From positions 1 to 64,000 of the forward strand of contig SVSS01000006.1 in NCBI GenBank assembly GCA_015064185.1: a stretch of DNA of 64,000 nt. The letters are read 5' to 3'. Below the pieces are notes generated by a model. The model saw only the letters and a list, made by a program, of their open reading frames with translations. It was not told where the DNA came from and searched no databases. The stretch's first letter is position 1. Each line of letters opens with the position of its first letter. Shown here one piece after another: positions 1 through 8,755 of this stretch. The DNA is from Oscillospiraceae bacterium (GTDB lineage: Bacteria; Bacillota; Clostridia; Oscillospirales; CAG-272). Both the position numbers and the translations under genes were made by a program.

Positions 1-53
1 ACCCCGAAAAATGCGAAATGCATCTTTTATTTTTACTTCAAAAAAATCGCATG

Positions 54-88
54 AAAAAACCCCAGAAGCCTTGTGGCGTCTGGGGTTT
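54..88 (-). terminator. Rho-independent terminator of the tRNA-Leu transcript
   Basis: A hairpin with a 7-bp CCCCAGA/TCTGGGG stem is followed on the minus strand by a run of T. It lies about 30 bases past the 3' end of the tRNA and fits as its terminator. Confidence 0.8.
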
Positions 89-119
89 CGCTGCCTGCAT
101 CTATTAAGGCAACATAATA

Positions 120-204
120 TGGTGCGGGCGATGGGACTTGAACCCATACGATAGGAATCATGCGCCCCTTAAACGCACGCGTCTGCCGATTCCGCCACGC
201 CCGC
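120..204 (-). tRNA. tRNA-Leu, anticodon read as AAG
   Basis: The minus strand folds into a complete class II tRNA. The 7-bp acceptor stem is GCGGGCG/CGCCCGC and the D-arm is GCGGAATCGGCAGACGC. The anticodon stem is TGCGT/GCGCA around the loop TTAAGGG. A long variable arm with a GAT/ATC stem and a T-arm with TTCAAGT follow. The discriminator is A and CCA is encoded (120-122). The D-arm and long variable arm are typical of leucine tRNA. The closing T-G pair of the anticodon stem makes a one-base shift of the anticodon conceivable, but AAG gives the best stem. Confidence 0.93.
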
Positions 205-268
205 ATATTTTGTGGGTGTGGCGGAATGAAGCCGCACACGCCCGCATGTTGTGTTAGACAACGCTACT

Positions 269-297
269 ATTATACATAACTGCGGGGCGGTTGTCAA
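269..297 (-). promoter_or_regulatory. Consensus sigma-A promoter of tRNA-Leu
   Basis: On the minus strand TTGACA (292-297) and TATAAT (269-274) are separated by exactly 17 bases. The start point falls about 55 bases before the tRNA, leaving a short leader to be trimmed. Confidence 0.88.
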
Positions 298-333
298 GGG
301 GTTTTTGAAAAGTTTTTCAAGTTTTTTTGCGCC

Positions 334-1272
334 TTAAAATCCCTCGGGCAATTTTACGGTATCCCTTGGGATTTTTGTAGGATCAAAAAGCGCAACAAGA
401 TCTGAAAGTGACACCGATTCAGGCGAGGGAAGCATCCCAAGTGCCATGGCAAGCGCGCCAAGCACAGGGGCGGGATCCTTATATTTTTGGCGCACGGTTT
501 CCATGCATCCGTCACCCTCGCGTTTGGAGAGCCTGCGACCGTTGGCATCGACAAGCAGTGGGATATGGCAATAGGTAGGTGTTGCAAATCCCAGCGTCTG
601 TTGCAAATAAATCTGTCGCGGTGTGCTGAAAATCAAATCGTTGCCGCGCACCACCTCCGTGACACCCGAGAGTGCATCATCCACCACCACAGCAAGCTGA
701 TACGCAAACACACCGTCAGAACGTCTGACCACAAAATCAGAGCAATCACGCAGCAAATTTTCGCGGTATTCCCCAGCGATGCAATCAAAAAAGCCAAGAT
801 CGGCATCGGGCACCTTCACACGGTAAGCGGGGGCTCGCCCCATGGGCGGCTGTTCTCCCCGTTCGGCACGCAACAGGCATCTTCTGTCATAGATCGGTGT
901 GTGATCGGAAAGATGCGGTGCCGTGGCTGCATGGAGCTCTGCGCGCGAGCAATAGCAAGGGTAGATCAGCCCTTTTTCCCCCAGCCTTTTAAAATATGCT
1001 TCATAAATATCGGAGCGCTGTGACTGATAGAGCACCTCTGCGTCAAAGGTGAGCCCAAGCCACGCAAGATCATCTAACATATAGCGCGTATTTTCACCCA
1101 TAAACGGACACCGCGCGATATCAAGATCCTCTACGCGAAGCAGGATCTTGCCCCCCTGCTTTCGTGCTGAGAGCCATGCCACCAATGCACACATCAAATT
1201 GCCAAGATGCAGTCTTGCGCTTGGCGTGGGGGCAAACCGCCCTATCACAGGTGCTGTTATTCTATCGTTCAT
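334..1272 (-). CDS. gluQ: Glutamyl-Q tRNA(Asp) synthetase
   Basis: This is a 312-residue paralogue of the glutamyl-tRNA synthetase catalytic domain. Family members attach glutamate to the queuosine base of tRNA-Asp in the cytosol. The HIGH-type motif appears as SARLHLGN near residue 20 and the KMSKS-type motif as RLSKREGD near residue 245. A Cys-x-Cys (YPCYCSRAEL) with later Tyr and Cys looks like the family's zinc site. The length and the lack of an anticodon-binding domain separate it from GltX. Its ATG overlaps the stop of the upstream gene by 4 bp, so the two are probably cotranslated. The family is more familiar from proteobacteria but does occur in Clostridia. Confidence 0.9.
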   Translation of the reverse strand: MNDRITAPVIGRFAPTPSARLHLGNLMCALVAWLSARKQGGKILLRVEDLDIARCPFMGENTRYMLDDLAWLGLTFDAEVLYQSQRSDIYEAYFKRLGEKGLIYPCYCSRAELHAATAPHLSDHTPIYDRRCLLRAERGEQPPMGRAPAYRVKVPDADLGFFDCIAGEYRENLLRDCSDFVVRRSDGVFAYQLAVVVDDALSGVTEVVRGNDLIFSTPRQIYLQQTLGFATPTYCHIPLLVDANGRRLSKREGDGCMETVRQKYKDPAPVLGALAMALGMLPSPESVSLSDLVALFDPTKIPRDTVKLPEGF

Positions 1273-2192
1273 AAAGAAAGTCCTTTCGTGCTTGGTGGAA
1301 TAAGGCGAAGCTCCTTGCCATCTGTGCCGAATACCAGGGTACCGCTTTGATCGGTGCGGTAAACGTGTGCTTGAAATGCAGCAAGATTTTCGAGCACATC
1401 CTCGTGCGGAAAGCCGTATGTGTTCTGCCTTCCACAGCTAATGGCAGCAACGGTTGGCGTGGTAGCTGCCAAAAGCAGTGCTGTGGTAGAGGTAGCAGAG
1501 CCGTGATGCCCTACCTTTAAAAAATCACAGTCAAGATATTGCGCGCCGTATGCCGAAAGCAAGCTTAATTCCGCCTCGGCCTCTGCATCGCCCATAAACA
1601 AAAGCACCTGCTCACCAAACTGCACGCGCAATACGGTGCTGGCATTATTGGCATCCTCATCGGTAGCGGCATTACTATCCCCACAGCCACTTGCAATAAG
1701 CACATCCACCTTGGCAGCGCCAAGCAAAAATGTCTGCCCCGACTCTGCTGTTTTTACAAGAGCGTTTTTCGCCGCCGCATCACAAATGAGATCATACATA
1801 TAATCATCGCTCCGCGCGACAGGCAAAAGCACCGTTTCCACCTCAAGGCTTTCTATTACCCAGCGCGCGTTCCCTACATGATCCTCATGCGGATGCGTGA
1901 GCACAAGATAATCAAGATGCTTTATGCCGTAACGTGAAAGCTCGGCACGAAGCGCATGCTCCTCGGTGGCGGTGGCGGCATCGATCAGCATCGTTTTCTC
2001 ACCGCATCTTAGCAATACCGCATCGCTTTGACCCACATCAAGCACATACACGTAAAGGTAGTTTTCATCGGGCTTGGCGAAATTAAGGGAGGTAGCCAAG
2101 CGCAGCAGCAAAAGCACACCAAGCAAAAGTGAGAGCACACGCCCTGCCGTAACCGAGAGTGGCGTTTGAAACCGACAAGATCTCTTTACCAT
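1269..2192 (-). CDS. Secreted or membrane-anchored ComEC/Rec2-like metallo-beta-lactamase-fold hydrolase
   Basis: The 307-residue protein starts with a hydrophobic segment (about residues 13-33, a signal or anchor). A metallo-beta-lactamase domain follows. Its first motif is DVGQSDAVLL and the metal-binding motif is THPHEDHVGN, with a later KVGHHGS. This layout matches the C-terminal domain of ComEC, whose proposed role is degrading one DNA strand during uptake. The polytopic competence channel is absent, so it is a stand-alone extracytoplasmic hydrolase; its substrate is unknown. The ATG follows a G-rich ribosome site. It heads the two-gene unit with gluQ. Confidence 0.85.
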   Translation of the reverse strand: MVKRSCRFQTPLSVTAGRVLSLLLGVLLLLRLATSLNFAKPDENYLYVYVLDVGQSDAVLLRCGEKTMLIDAATATEEHALRAELSRYGIKHLDYLVLTHPHEDHVGNARWVIESLEVETVLLPVARSDDYMYDLICDAAAKNALVKTAESGQTFLLGAAKVDVLIASGCGDSNAATDEDANNASTVLRVQFGEQVLLFMGDAEAEAELSLLSAYGAQYLDCDFLKVGHHGSATSTTALLLAATTPTVAAISCGRQNTYGFPHEDVLENLAAFQAHVYRTDQSGTLVFGTDGKELRLIPPSTKGLSL

Positions 2193-2290
2193 ATGGCTCC
2201 CCCCCCCTTTCTTTGGTTATATTGTAGCATATTGTAAGGCATTTGAAAAGAGCAAAAAGATTTTTTCATCAATCAAGCAAACAAAGGCTT

Positions 2291-2314
2291 ATGGGTTCGA
2301 TTCCCGTGCGGCTA
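2291..2314 (+). other. tRNA 3'-end-like remnant (T-arm plus acceptor strand)
   Basis: The stretch ATGGG-TTCGATT-CCCGT forms a 5-bp T-stem with the canonical GTTCGATTC loop consensus, then a 7-base GCGGCTA where an acceptor 3' strand would lie. No matching 5' half is found upstream. It could be a tRNA fragment left by recombination, or chance. Confidence 0.35.
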
Positions 2315-2341
2315 TGCATAGAATTTCCTCGAGGTGATACC

Positions 2342-2908
2342 ATGAAAATTAGAATTGCGCCTGCCACACTTCTTTTTCTCCTGCTTTTGGCGTTCAACCA
2401 CAATTTTCTTTTGCCCGCCACTCTCCTTGCCGCGCTGTTTCACGAGTGTGGGCATCTTCTTGCCGCAAAAATGCTTAATATTCCCATTCGATTGATGGAG
2501 ATCGACCTGTTTGGCGCCAAAATATATCCCGCACGCTTTATCCCCTCTTACCGCCAAGAGCTTCTGCTTGCTGCGGCAGGGCCGCTTTTCTCGCTACTTT
2601 TGGGGGTGTTTTTATTGCCACACAGCACCGCGTTTTCCGTTGCAATGCGCGATGCAACCTTTTCCTTTGCTTTATTTAACCTTCTGCCCATCAGTGATTT
2701 TGACGGCGGCAGAATACTGCACGCAACGCTCTCACAGCTCCTTGAAAATCAAACGGCAGACCGCGTGCTTGGCGTAACCTCCTATCTGTCGCTCTTTCTG
2801 CTCTTTTCCCTCTCCTCCTGTATCCTCCTTAAATACGGGCAAAATCTCGCGCTTGCCGTTTTGTCCGCCTCGCTGTTTGCAAAGCTTTTCTTGCCACAAT
2901 ATAAATAA
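2342..2908 (+). CDS. M50-family site-2 intramembrane metalloprotease (SpoIVFB-like)
   Basis: The 188-residue polytopic protein carries the zinc-protease motif HECGH at residues 34-38, inside a hydrophobic helix. A later FDGGR segment is the expected second motif, with Asp as the third zinc ligand. Members cleave membrane-embedded substrates; SpoIVFB of Bacillus releases sigma-K in the sporulating mother cell. No CBS domain is present. The start was placed at 2342 because GAGGTGA lies at the right distance before it. An upstream in-frame ATG at 2243 would add 33 unrelated, non-hydrophobic residues. Sporulation function is plausible given spoVA nearby, but the substrate is not shown. Confidence 0.82.
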   Translation: MKIRIAPATLLFLLLLAFNHNFLLPATLLAALFHECGHLLAAKMLNIPIRLMEIDLFGAKIYPARFIPSYRQELLLAAAGPLFSLLLGVFLLPHSTAFSVAMRDATFSFALFNLLPISDFDGGRILHATLSQLLENQTADRVLGVTSYLSLFLLFSLSSCILLKYGQNLALAVLSASLFAKLFLPQYK

Positions 2909-2942
2909 AAGGCGCTGCCCCATTAGAGCAACACCTTTTATA
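2907..2942. terminator. Bidirectional terminator between convergent genes
   Basis: An imperfect 12-bp stem flanked by AAAA and TTTT sits between the 3' ends of the M50 protease gene and potD, and can serve both strands. Confidence 0.7.
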
Positions 2943-2948
2943 TTAAAA

Positions 2949-4190
2949 TTAGTTATGCCAAAGCGTAGCAACGATCTTGCGGCGCTTTCTTGCTCGTACG
3001 ACAAAATAAACACCTGCGCCAACGCTTGTGCCAAGAATAACACCCGCCATCACGATAATAGAGGTGTTGATAGGGCTTTCGATCTTGAGCTCCTCCCACA
3101 GCGAGTTCAGCATCATCAGGCGCTCCTCGGGAAGATTTTCGTAAAACTCAAGGGGCACATTCTCCGTGCCATAAAGGATCTCCATCGCATCGGGATGTAT
3201 CTCCTCCATGGTAGCGCGATACTCCTCATCCTCCACAACAAGCTTATTGGGCGAAGCGTAGCAGATATACTCCGCATTGGCGATCGCCACTTCCTTCGAG
3301 AGCATGAAATTGATGTAACGCTCTGCAATCTCGGGGTTTTGGCTGGAGGCAGGCACGCACATTGCATCCACAAACACGTTGGTGCCCTCCTCGGGATAAC
3401 AGAAGCCAAGATCCTCATTATCCCCATACATGGTAAAGAAATCACCCGCGTAATAGGGCGCAATAGCGGCAGAGCCGTTCTCCATTTTGTTAAAGATCTC
3501 ATCCATGACGTAACCCTGCACAATAGACTTTTGCGACATGAGAAGCGCCAGCGCATCGCGCCACTCCTGCTCATTTTCGGTGTTCACACTGTAACCAAGC
3601 TTAAAGAGTGCCGTGGCAAACGCATCACGGGAGTTGTTGAATTGGAGCACATTGCCTGCGTATTTTTCGTTCCACATGATATCCCAAGTGCCAAGATCCG
3701 CTTCATCGACCATGGTGGTATTGTAAATAATACCGACCGTGCCGTATGTATACGGAACGGAATAGGAATTGGTGGGATCATAATAGGGCATTTCATCGCC
3801 AAACATGAGGGAAAGATCAATGTATTCGACATTGGGAATGTTGGCAAGATCGAGCTCGCGCAGCAACCCCTCCTCGATCATGCGCCCGATCATATAATCC
3901 GACGGGATCACGATGTCGTAATTTGCGGCGCCGCTGCTGATCTTGGCATACATATCCTCGTTTGAGGAATAGGTGGAATAATTGACCTTGACGCGCACGC
4001 CATATTCCTGCAGGTACCATTCCTCAAAGGCGGCGTTTACATCAAGCGAGCCCTCTGTACCGTCGGAGATATACTCGCCCCAATTGTACACATAAAGCGT
4101 TACAACATCCTCGCCACCGCAGGAAGCGAATACGGGCAAAAACAATGCCAGCATGCAAAAAAGCAGGCAAACGGTAATAATTTTTTTCAT
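2949..4190 (-). CDS. potD: Spermidine/putrescine-binding lipoprotein PotD, with a C-terminal membrane segment
   Basis: The 413-residue protein begins with a lipoprotein-type signal peptide ending FASC at about residue 23. The PotD binding fold follows, with characteristic segments VYNWGEYI, PSDYMIGRM and YTYGTVGIIYN. It captures extracellular polyamine for the PotABC importer. Unusually, the last 45 residues form a hydrophobic helix (INTSIIVMAGVILGTSVGAG) followed by basic RARKRRK. The protein could therefore be anchored at both ends. It is the last gene of potABCD, overlapping potC by 4 bp. Putrescine versus spermidine preference cannot be told from sequence. Confidence 0.93.
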   Translation of the reverse strand: MKKIITVCLLFCMLALFLPVFASCGGEDVVTLYVYNWGEYISDGTEGSLDVNAAFEEWYLQEYGVRVKVNYSTYSSNEDMYAKISSGAANYDIVIPSDYMIGRMIEEGLLRELDLANIPNVEYIDLSLMFGDEMPYYDPTNSYSVPYTYGTVGIIYNTTMVDEADLGTWDIMWNEKYAGNVLQFNNSRDAFATALFKLGYSVNTENEQEWRDALALLMSQKSIVQGYVMDEIFNKMENGSAAIAPYYAGDFFTMYGDNEDLGFCYPEEGTNVFVDAMCVPASSQNPEIAERYINFMLSKEVAIANAEYICYASPNKLVVEDEEYRATMEEIHPDAMEILYGTENVPLEFYENLPEERLMMLNSLWEELKIESPINTSIIVMAGVILGTSVGAGVYFVVRARKRRKIVATLWHN

Positions 4191-5002
4191 TTCAGCGCCT
4201 CCCTTCTGCGCTTGGTGCGATCACCCACGCTGCCCGCAAAATTAACGGCAAGCAAAAGCACAAGAATGGTAGCAATAATCAGGGTGCAAAGCGCATACAT
4301 GCTGTACTTCACGTTATGCGCGGTCTGGTTGTAGATGTAAAGAGGCAGGGTTTGGAAATCGGGAGAGCTGACAAAGTGGCTGATCACAAAGTCATCCAGT
4401 GACAGTGTAAATGCCATCACAAGCCCCGAAACAATGCCCGGCACAATGGCAGGCAGCTCCACCTTGAAAAAGCTTTGAGCAGGTGTGCAGCCAAGGTCAA
4501 GTGCCGCCTCGCGCAGCGTTTTATCAAACTGCTTAAAGCGCGGCATAACAGACAGTATGACGTAAGGCAGGCTAAACGTGGTATGGGCTATGAGCATAGT
4601 CCACTTTCCAAGAACGTCGCCAAGACCCAGCATACCGCCAAGTGCCACAAACAGCAGCATCATGGATACACCCGTCACAATATCGGGATTCATCATGGGA
4701 ATGTTTGTGACAGAATTTACAGCACCCTTCACATAGCGGTTGCGCATGCGGTCAAGCCCAAGTGCGGCAAAGGTGCCGAGCACCGTGGAAAGCAAAGAGG
4801 ATGAAGCCGCCAAAAAGAAGGAGTTTTTCAGTGATTGCAGTGCTACCTGGTCGCGGAACAGCTCCCCATACCAGCGAAAGGAGAAGCCTGTATAGGCAGA
4901 GAGCGACCCGCCCTCGTTAAAGGAAAAGATGACAAGCAACAAAATGGGGGCGTAAAGCAGGGCAAACACCACCCACATGTATGTACGAGAAAGAATTTTC
5001 AT
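4187..5002 (-). CDS. potC: Polyamine ABC transporter permease PotC
   Basis: This 271-residue inner-membrane protein has about six transmembrane helices. The permease coupling loop LREAALDLGCTPAQSFFKVE contacts the ATPase. PotC pairs with PotB to form the channel for spermidine or putrescine. The start overlaps the end of potB by 4 bp (ATGA), and its own stop overlaps potD in the same way, so the operon is tightly coupled. Confidence 0.94.
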   Translation of the reverse strand: MKILSRTYMWVVFALLYAPILLLVIFSFNEGGSLSAYTGFSFRWYGELFRDQVALQSLKNSFFLAASSSLLSTVLGTFAALGLDRMRNRYVKGAVNSVTNIPMMNPDIVTGVSMMLLFVALGGMLGLGDVLGKWTMLIAHTTFSLPYVILSVMPRFKQFDKTLREAALDLGCTPAQSFFKVELPAIVPGIVSGLVMAFTLSLDDFVISHFVSSPDFQTLPLYIYNQTAHNVKYSMYALCTLIIATILVLLLAVNFAGSVGDRTKRRREALK

Positions 5003-5826
5003 ACGATCATCTCCTCCCCATCGCCGTCGGAAAAGCGATTCATCACCGCAATGGAAATAAGGATCAAAATCATCATAACAAGCGAAATCGCCGCACCGAT
5101 ATGATAAGTAGAAGCATATTTAAACTGACGCTCAATGGTATCGCCAATCAGATCAAAGTTGCCTCCACCCAGCTTTTGAGAAATGTAGAAGGTAGAGATC
5201 GAAGGTACAAACACCATGGTGATACCCGATACGATACCCGGCACCGTCAGGGGCAGCACCACGCGAAACAGCGTTTGAAAGCCGTTGCAGCCAAGATCGG
5301 CAGCCGCCTCCAAATAACGCTTATCCAGCTTGCTGATCGATGTGTAGATAGGAAGCACCATGTACGGCAGAAAATCATACACCATACCGAGAATGACCGC
5401 ACCGCCCGTGCCCACAATGGAAACAGTGTCAAGGCCCATCGCGGAAAGAAGGCTGTTTACCAGCCCACCGTTATCAAGCAGGGTCATCAAGGAATAGGTG
5501 CGAATGAGCAGGCTGATCCACATCGGCAGCATCAACAGCAGCATCAGCAGCTTTTGTGAGGAGGGCTTGGCGCGTGCCATCACAAACGCCAGAGGGTAGC
5601 CGATCAGCAGGCAAAAAGCTGTTGCCACCAAAGCAAAGCAGATAGACAAAAAGAAAATATGCGAATACGAGGAAAGCAATTCGATATTGGAAAACGAAAA
5701 GCTGCCCTTGGTATCGGTAAACGCAAAATACAAAACGAACAGTAGCGGCCCAAGAATAAAGAGCACGATCCATACCATATGGGGAACCGCTGCTGCCCTT
5801 TCAAGCAAAGAGCGTTTCTGTTTCAT
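4999..5826 (-). CDS. potB: Polyamine ABC transporter permease PotB
   Basis: This 275-residue polytopic protein has about six helices and the coupling loop [20 protein letters not shown]. It is the partner permease of PotC. A basic N-terminus ([10 protein letters not shown]) precedes the first helix. It overlaps potA upstream and potC downstream by 4 bp each. Confidence 0.94.
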   Translation of the reverse strand: MKQKRSLLERAAAVPHMVWIVLFILGPLLFVLYFAFTDTKGSFSFSNIELLSSYSHIFFLSICFALVATAFCLLIGYPLAFVMARAKPSSQKLLMLLLMLPMWISLLIRTYSLMTLLDNGGLVNSLLSAMGLDTVSIVGTGGAVILGMVYDFLPYMVLPIYTSISKLDKRYLEAAADLGCNGFQTLFRVVLPLTVPGIVSGITMVFVPSISTFYISQKLGGGNFDLIGDTIERQFKYASTYHIGAAISLVMMILILISIAVMNRFSDGDGEEMIV

Positions 5827-6959
5827 TCGGGCACGACCTCCTCTTCAACCTCAAGCTCGGGATCGGAGAGATGCTCCATTTCCTCAGAAAACGTAGAATA
5901 GTCGCCAAACTTGCCCGAATATTCGGATTTTTTCATGACGTGAATGGCATCTGGCTCAATGTAAAGACCGATTTTTTCATCAGGAGCTACATAATCCGAT
6001 GTTTCGATCATCCACTTAAAGCCTGCGATATCCACAATGATCTCATAGTAATCGCCCTTAAAGGTAACCGAGGAAACCGTGCCGGAAAGCATGCCGCGCT
6101 CGACAGGCACCACGTCAACGTCCTCGGGGCGGATCACGATATCGACCTGCTCATTTTTAGCAAAGCCACCGTCAACACAGTCAAAGGTGTGCCCCGCAAA
6201 GCGTGCACGCTTATCGCCAAGCATTACGCCGTCAAGAATATTGGATTCGCCGATAAAATCTGCAACAAAGGCATTCACAGGCTCATTATAGATGTCGGTA
6301 GGCGTGCCGATCTGCTGGATCTTGCCGTCAGCCATGACAACCACGGTGTCCGACATAGAGAGCGCCTCCTCCTGATCGTGCGTAACGTAGATAAAGGTGA
6401 TGCCCGTGGCGTGCTGGATACGCTTTAATTCGTTTTGCATATCCTTGCGCAGTTTAAGGTCAAGGGCGCCGAGCGGCTCGTCCAAAAGCAGCACGCGGGG
6501 ACGGTTGATCAGTGCGCGTGCAATAGCAACACGCTGCTGCTGTCCGCCCGAAAGCGTAGTGGGCTTACGCATCTCAAAGCCCTTAAGCCCCGTCATGGTC
6601 AGCATTTCACGCACGCGGTCGCGGATCTCCTCCTCGCTAACCTTTTGCAATCTAAGGCCAAATGCTACATTATCGTAAACATTCAGGTGCGGGAAGAGTG
6701 CATACTTTTGAAACACCGTGTTAACGGCGCGCTTATAGGGGGGCACATCGTTAATACGCTTGCCCTCAAACACCACATCACCTGTATCAGGTGTTTCAAA
6801 ACCGCCAATGATACGCAGGGTCGTGGTCTTGCCGCAGCCCGAAGGGCCAAGCAGCGTTACAAACTCCTTGTCATGAATGTCAAGGTCGATACCGCAAAGC
6901 ACCTGCTCGCCGTCAAAGGATTTTACAATAGATCTTAACTCGATCAGTTTGTTGTTCAT
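5823..6959 (-). CDS. potA: Polyamine ABC transporter ATP-binding protein PotA
   Basis: This 378-residue ATPase powers PotBC. Walker A is GPSGCGKTT (about residues 39-47), the signature is LSGGQQQR, Walker B is VLLLDEP, and the switch histidine lies in YVTHDQEEA. The last 130 residues form the TOBE-type regulatory domain typical of PotA/MalK proteins. It ends with an acidic tail rich in Glu. It is the first gene of the operon; AAGGAG lies 12 bases before its ATG. Confidence 0.95.
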   Translation of the reverse strand: MNNKLIELRSIVKSFDGEQVLCGIDLDIHDKEFVTLLGPSGCGKTTTLRIIGGFETPDTGDVVFEGKRINDVPPYKRAVNTVFQKYALFPHLNVYDNVAFGLRLQKVSEEEIRDRVREMLTMTGLKGFEMRKPTTLSGGQQQRVAIARALINRPRVLLLDEPLGALDLKLRKDMQNELKRIQHATGITFIYVTHDQEEALSMSDTVVVMADGKIQQIGTPTDIYNEPVNAFVADFIGESNILDGVMLGDKRARFAGHTFDCVDGGFAKNEQVDIVIRPEDVDVVPVERGMLSGTVSSVTFKGDYYEIIVDIAGFKWMIETSDYVAPDEKIGLYIEPDAIHVMKKSEYSGKFGDYSTFSEEMEHLSDPELEVEEEVVPE

Positions 6960-7044
6960 TCCGCATTCATACTCCTTGGGTAAAAAATTTCGGAATGGCT
7001 CGCTAAAACAAGGTTTTAGAGCAACGAAACCATATCACAGCGGT

Positions 7045-7073
7045 ATTGTAACATAAACTGTATCAAATTGCAA
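7045..7073 (-). promoter_or_regulatory. Sigma-A promoter of potABCD
   Basis: TTGCAA (7068-7073) and TACAAT (7045-7050) are 17 bases apart on the minus strand, about 85 bases before the potA start. The rest of the 6960-7282 gap holds AT-rich DNA and the terminator at 7234-7274, and no gene is seen. Confidence 0.75.
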
Positions 7074-7233
7074 TAGTTTTTTCGCAAAAAATCACAAACA
7101 GGCGAAATCTCACGCAATCTGCCCGAAAAAAACCGAACTTTTTGGATTTATAAGCAGAAAAACTCTGCTTTTCTCCGAAATGCTCCAAAATGCTTTGAAA
7201 TCCTCGCTTTTTGTCCCTCCCCCTCGGAAAGCC

Positions 7234-7274
7234 AAAAAAAAGAGCCGCGGCACCCTTGCCAAGCGGCTCTTTTC
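7234..7274. terminator. Terminator downstream of spoVAE
   Basis: The perfect 8-bp stem AGAGCCGC/GCGGCTCT is flanked by A and T runs. On the minus strand it follows spoVAE by about 10 bases. Confidence 0.85.
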
Positions 7275-7282
7275 TCCCATCT

Positions 7283-7654
7283 TCAGCCACGGGGCTTACC
7301 GCCCCGACAAATGGCAGCAGCAACAAGACCAAACACAAGTGCTGCAGCCGTGCCCCCTGCCGCAGCAGAAAGGCCACCCGTAAATGCGCCGATCAGCCCC
7401 TTGGCATTGACCGCCTCTCTCACACCCTTATAAATAAGATAACCAAAGCCCGTAAGGGGTGTGGTGGCGCCCGCGCCCGCAAACTCTGCCAAGGGACGAT
7501 AAAGCCCCACCGCACCAAGCAGCACGCCAGCCACCACAAAGCTTACCAAAATGCGTGCGGGCGTTAGCTTGGTTTTATCAATGAGGATCTGCGCAATGAC
7601 GCAAAAGGCACCGCCGATCAAAAACGCCCACAGCAGTCTTAACACAATTTCCAT
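7283..7654 (-). CDS. spoVAE: Stage V sporulation protein AE
   Basis: This 123-residue protein has about four hydrophobic helices and matches SpoVAE (AEb type), with the family segment TTPLTGFGYLIYKGV near the middle. In Bacillus the SpoVA proteins form the inner-membrane channel that loads dipicolinic acid into the forespore and releases it at germination. It overlaps spoVAD by 16 bp. The length is normal. Confidence 0.9.
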   Translation of the reverse strand: MEIVLRLLWAFLIGGAFCVIAQILIDKTKLTPARILVSFVVAGVLLGAVGLYRPLAEFAGAGATTPLTGFGYLIYKGVREAVNAKGLIGAFTGGLSAAAGGTAAALVFGLVAAAICRGGKPRG

Positions 7655-8658
7655 TCCTTTTCCTCCTTTGAAGTAAGACAGACCAGATGTGCTATGGCAG
7701 GAATATTCTCTCCCTGCTGAATGATCTGAGGGCTCATCATCGCACCCGTGCCAAGAAAAAGCACACGCCTAAGCGCCCCTGTTGCGAGTTTTGGCAAAAG
7801 ATAGGAAGCAAGGACCGCCGCGGAGCATCCGCACCCCGATCCGCCCGCATGGGTATCCTGCGTATCACGGCTGTAGATCATCATGCCGCAATCGTTATAT
7901 ACCCTTCTGATGTCAACACCCTCGATCGCCATCAGATCGCAAAGGATCGCGCCGCCCTCATAACCGAGATCTCCCGTTACAATGAGATCAAAATCCCCGG
8001 GTACGGTATTGCTTTCGTCAAAAAAGCGCAAAAGCGTATCGGCTGCCGCAGGCGCCATCGCTGCACCCATGTTAGCGGCATCCTTAATACCCTTTTCTAT
8101 GACCGTTCCGGGCAAAACGCCGCGGATCAGCGCCTTTGCGCCCTCCTCTGCCCCGACAATAAAGGCGCCTGCACCTGTCACGGTCCACTGTGCCGTGGGG
8201 GTGCGCTGTGCACCGTATTCAAGCGGAGATCGGTATTGACGCTCTGCCGTACAGTTGTGTGAGGAGGCAACCGCAGCCGCGCGCCCAAAATAACCGTTTG
8301 TGGTAAGAAGCGATGCCAAAATAAGCCCCTCCGCCGCCGTAGAGCAAGCCCCGTAAAGTCCAAAATACGGCACGTTGAAATCCTTTAAGCCATATGCCGC
8401 ACCCACGCACTGATTGAGAAGGTCGCCTGCCAAAATGGCATCTAAATCCTGCTCGTGCAGCTTCCCCTTGGCGAGGGCGGTATTGAGCGCCAAGCGCTGC
8501 ATCTCTGCCTCAGCCTTCTCCCAGGTCTTTTGTCCAAATCTATCGTCATCGCCGTGCAGATCAAATACGCCGCCAAGCGGTCCTAGCTTTTCCATTTTTC
8601 CCACAACTGAGGCGGCGGCATGTATTCCACAGCTTGTGGCCTTTAACGCTTGTTTCAT
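7639..8658 (-). CDS. spoVAD: Stage V sporulation protein AD (thiolase-fold SpoVA component)
   Basis: This 339-residue soluble protein has the thiolase/ketosynthase fold. The nucleophile-region signature GACSTAAEG lies near residue 105, and GGSGCGCSA is found in the C-terminal half. SpoVAD binds dipicolinic acid at the forespore inner membrane. Its partner spoVAE follows with overlap. The usual upstream spoVAC is missing here; the next gene upstream is phage-derived. An AGTGG-containing ribosome site precedes the ATG. A sigma-G promoter is expected, but none can be read convincingly in 8659-8715. Confidence 0.94.
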   Translation of the reverse strand: MKQALKATSCGIHAAASVVGKMEKLGPLGGVFDLHGDDDRFGQKTWEKAEAEMQRLALNTALAKGKLHEQDLDAILAGDLLNQCVGAAYGLKDFNVPYFGLYGACSTAAEGLILASLLTTNGYFGRAAAVASSHNCTAERQYRSPLEYGAQRTPTAQWTVTGAGAFIVGAEEGAKALIRGVLPGTVIEKGIKDAANMGAAMAPAAADTLLRFFDESNTVPGDFDLIVTGDLGYEGGAILCDLMAIEGVDIRRVYNDCGMMIYSRDTQDTHAGGSGCGCSAAVLASYLLPKLATGALRRVLFLGTGAMMSPQIIQQGENIPAIAHLVCLTSKEEKEWKLC

Positions 8659-8714
8659 ATTTCCACTTCCCTTCCGTTGTTATTATTTTTCCGCCCTTTC
8701 CAATTTTTATACAT

Positions 8715-8747
8715 AAAAAGTGTGTTGCGCGAAATCGCGCAACACAC
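8715..8747 (-). terminator. Terminator of the phage-like structural operon
   Basis: A perfect 12-bp stem (8720-8731 with 8736-8747) with loop AAAT is followed by T5 on the minus strand. It ends the phage operon and separates it from spoVAD. Confidence 0.9.
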
Positions 8748-8755
8748 CGTGAAAT

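Noticed and set aside
314-340. TTGAAAA/TTTTCAA hairpin followed by T7 on the plus strand
   Set aside because: No plus-strand gene lies upstream to be terminated, and on the minus strand a T-run is missing; probably part of an AT-rich gap.
2243-2341. Upstream start for the M50 protease gene
   Set aside because: It would add 33 unrelated residues, overlaps the tRNA-like fragment, and has no ribosome site, whereas GAGGTGA precedes 2342.
8659-8715. Sigma-G-like promoter before spoVAD (TGTATA ... AATAATA)
   Set aside because: The spacing and -10 match are poor, so it is not listed as a feature, although forespore expression is expected.
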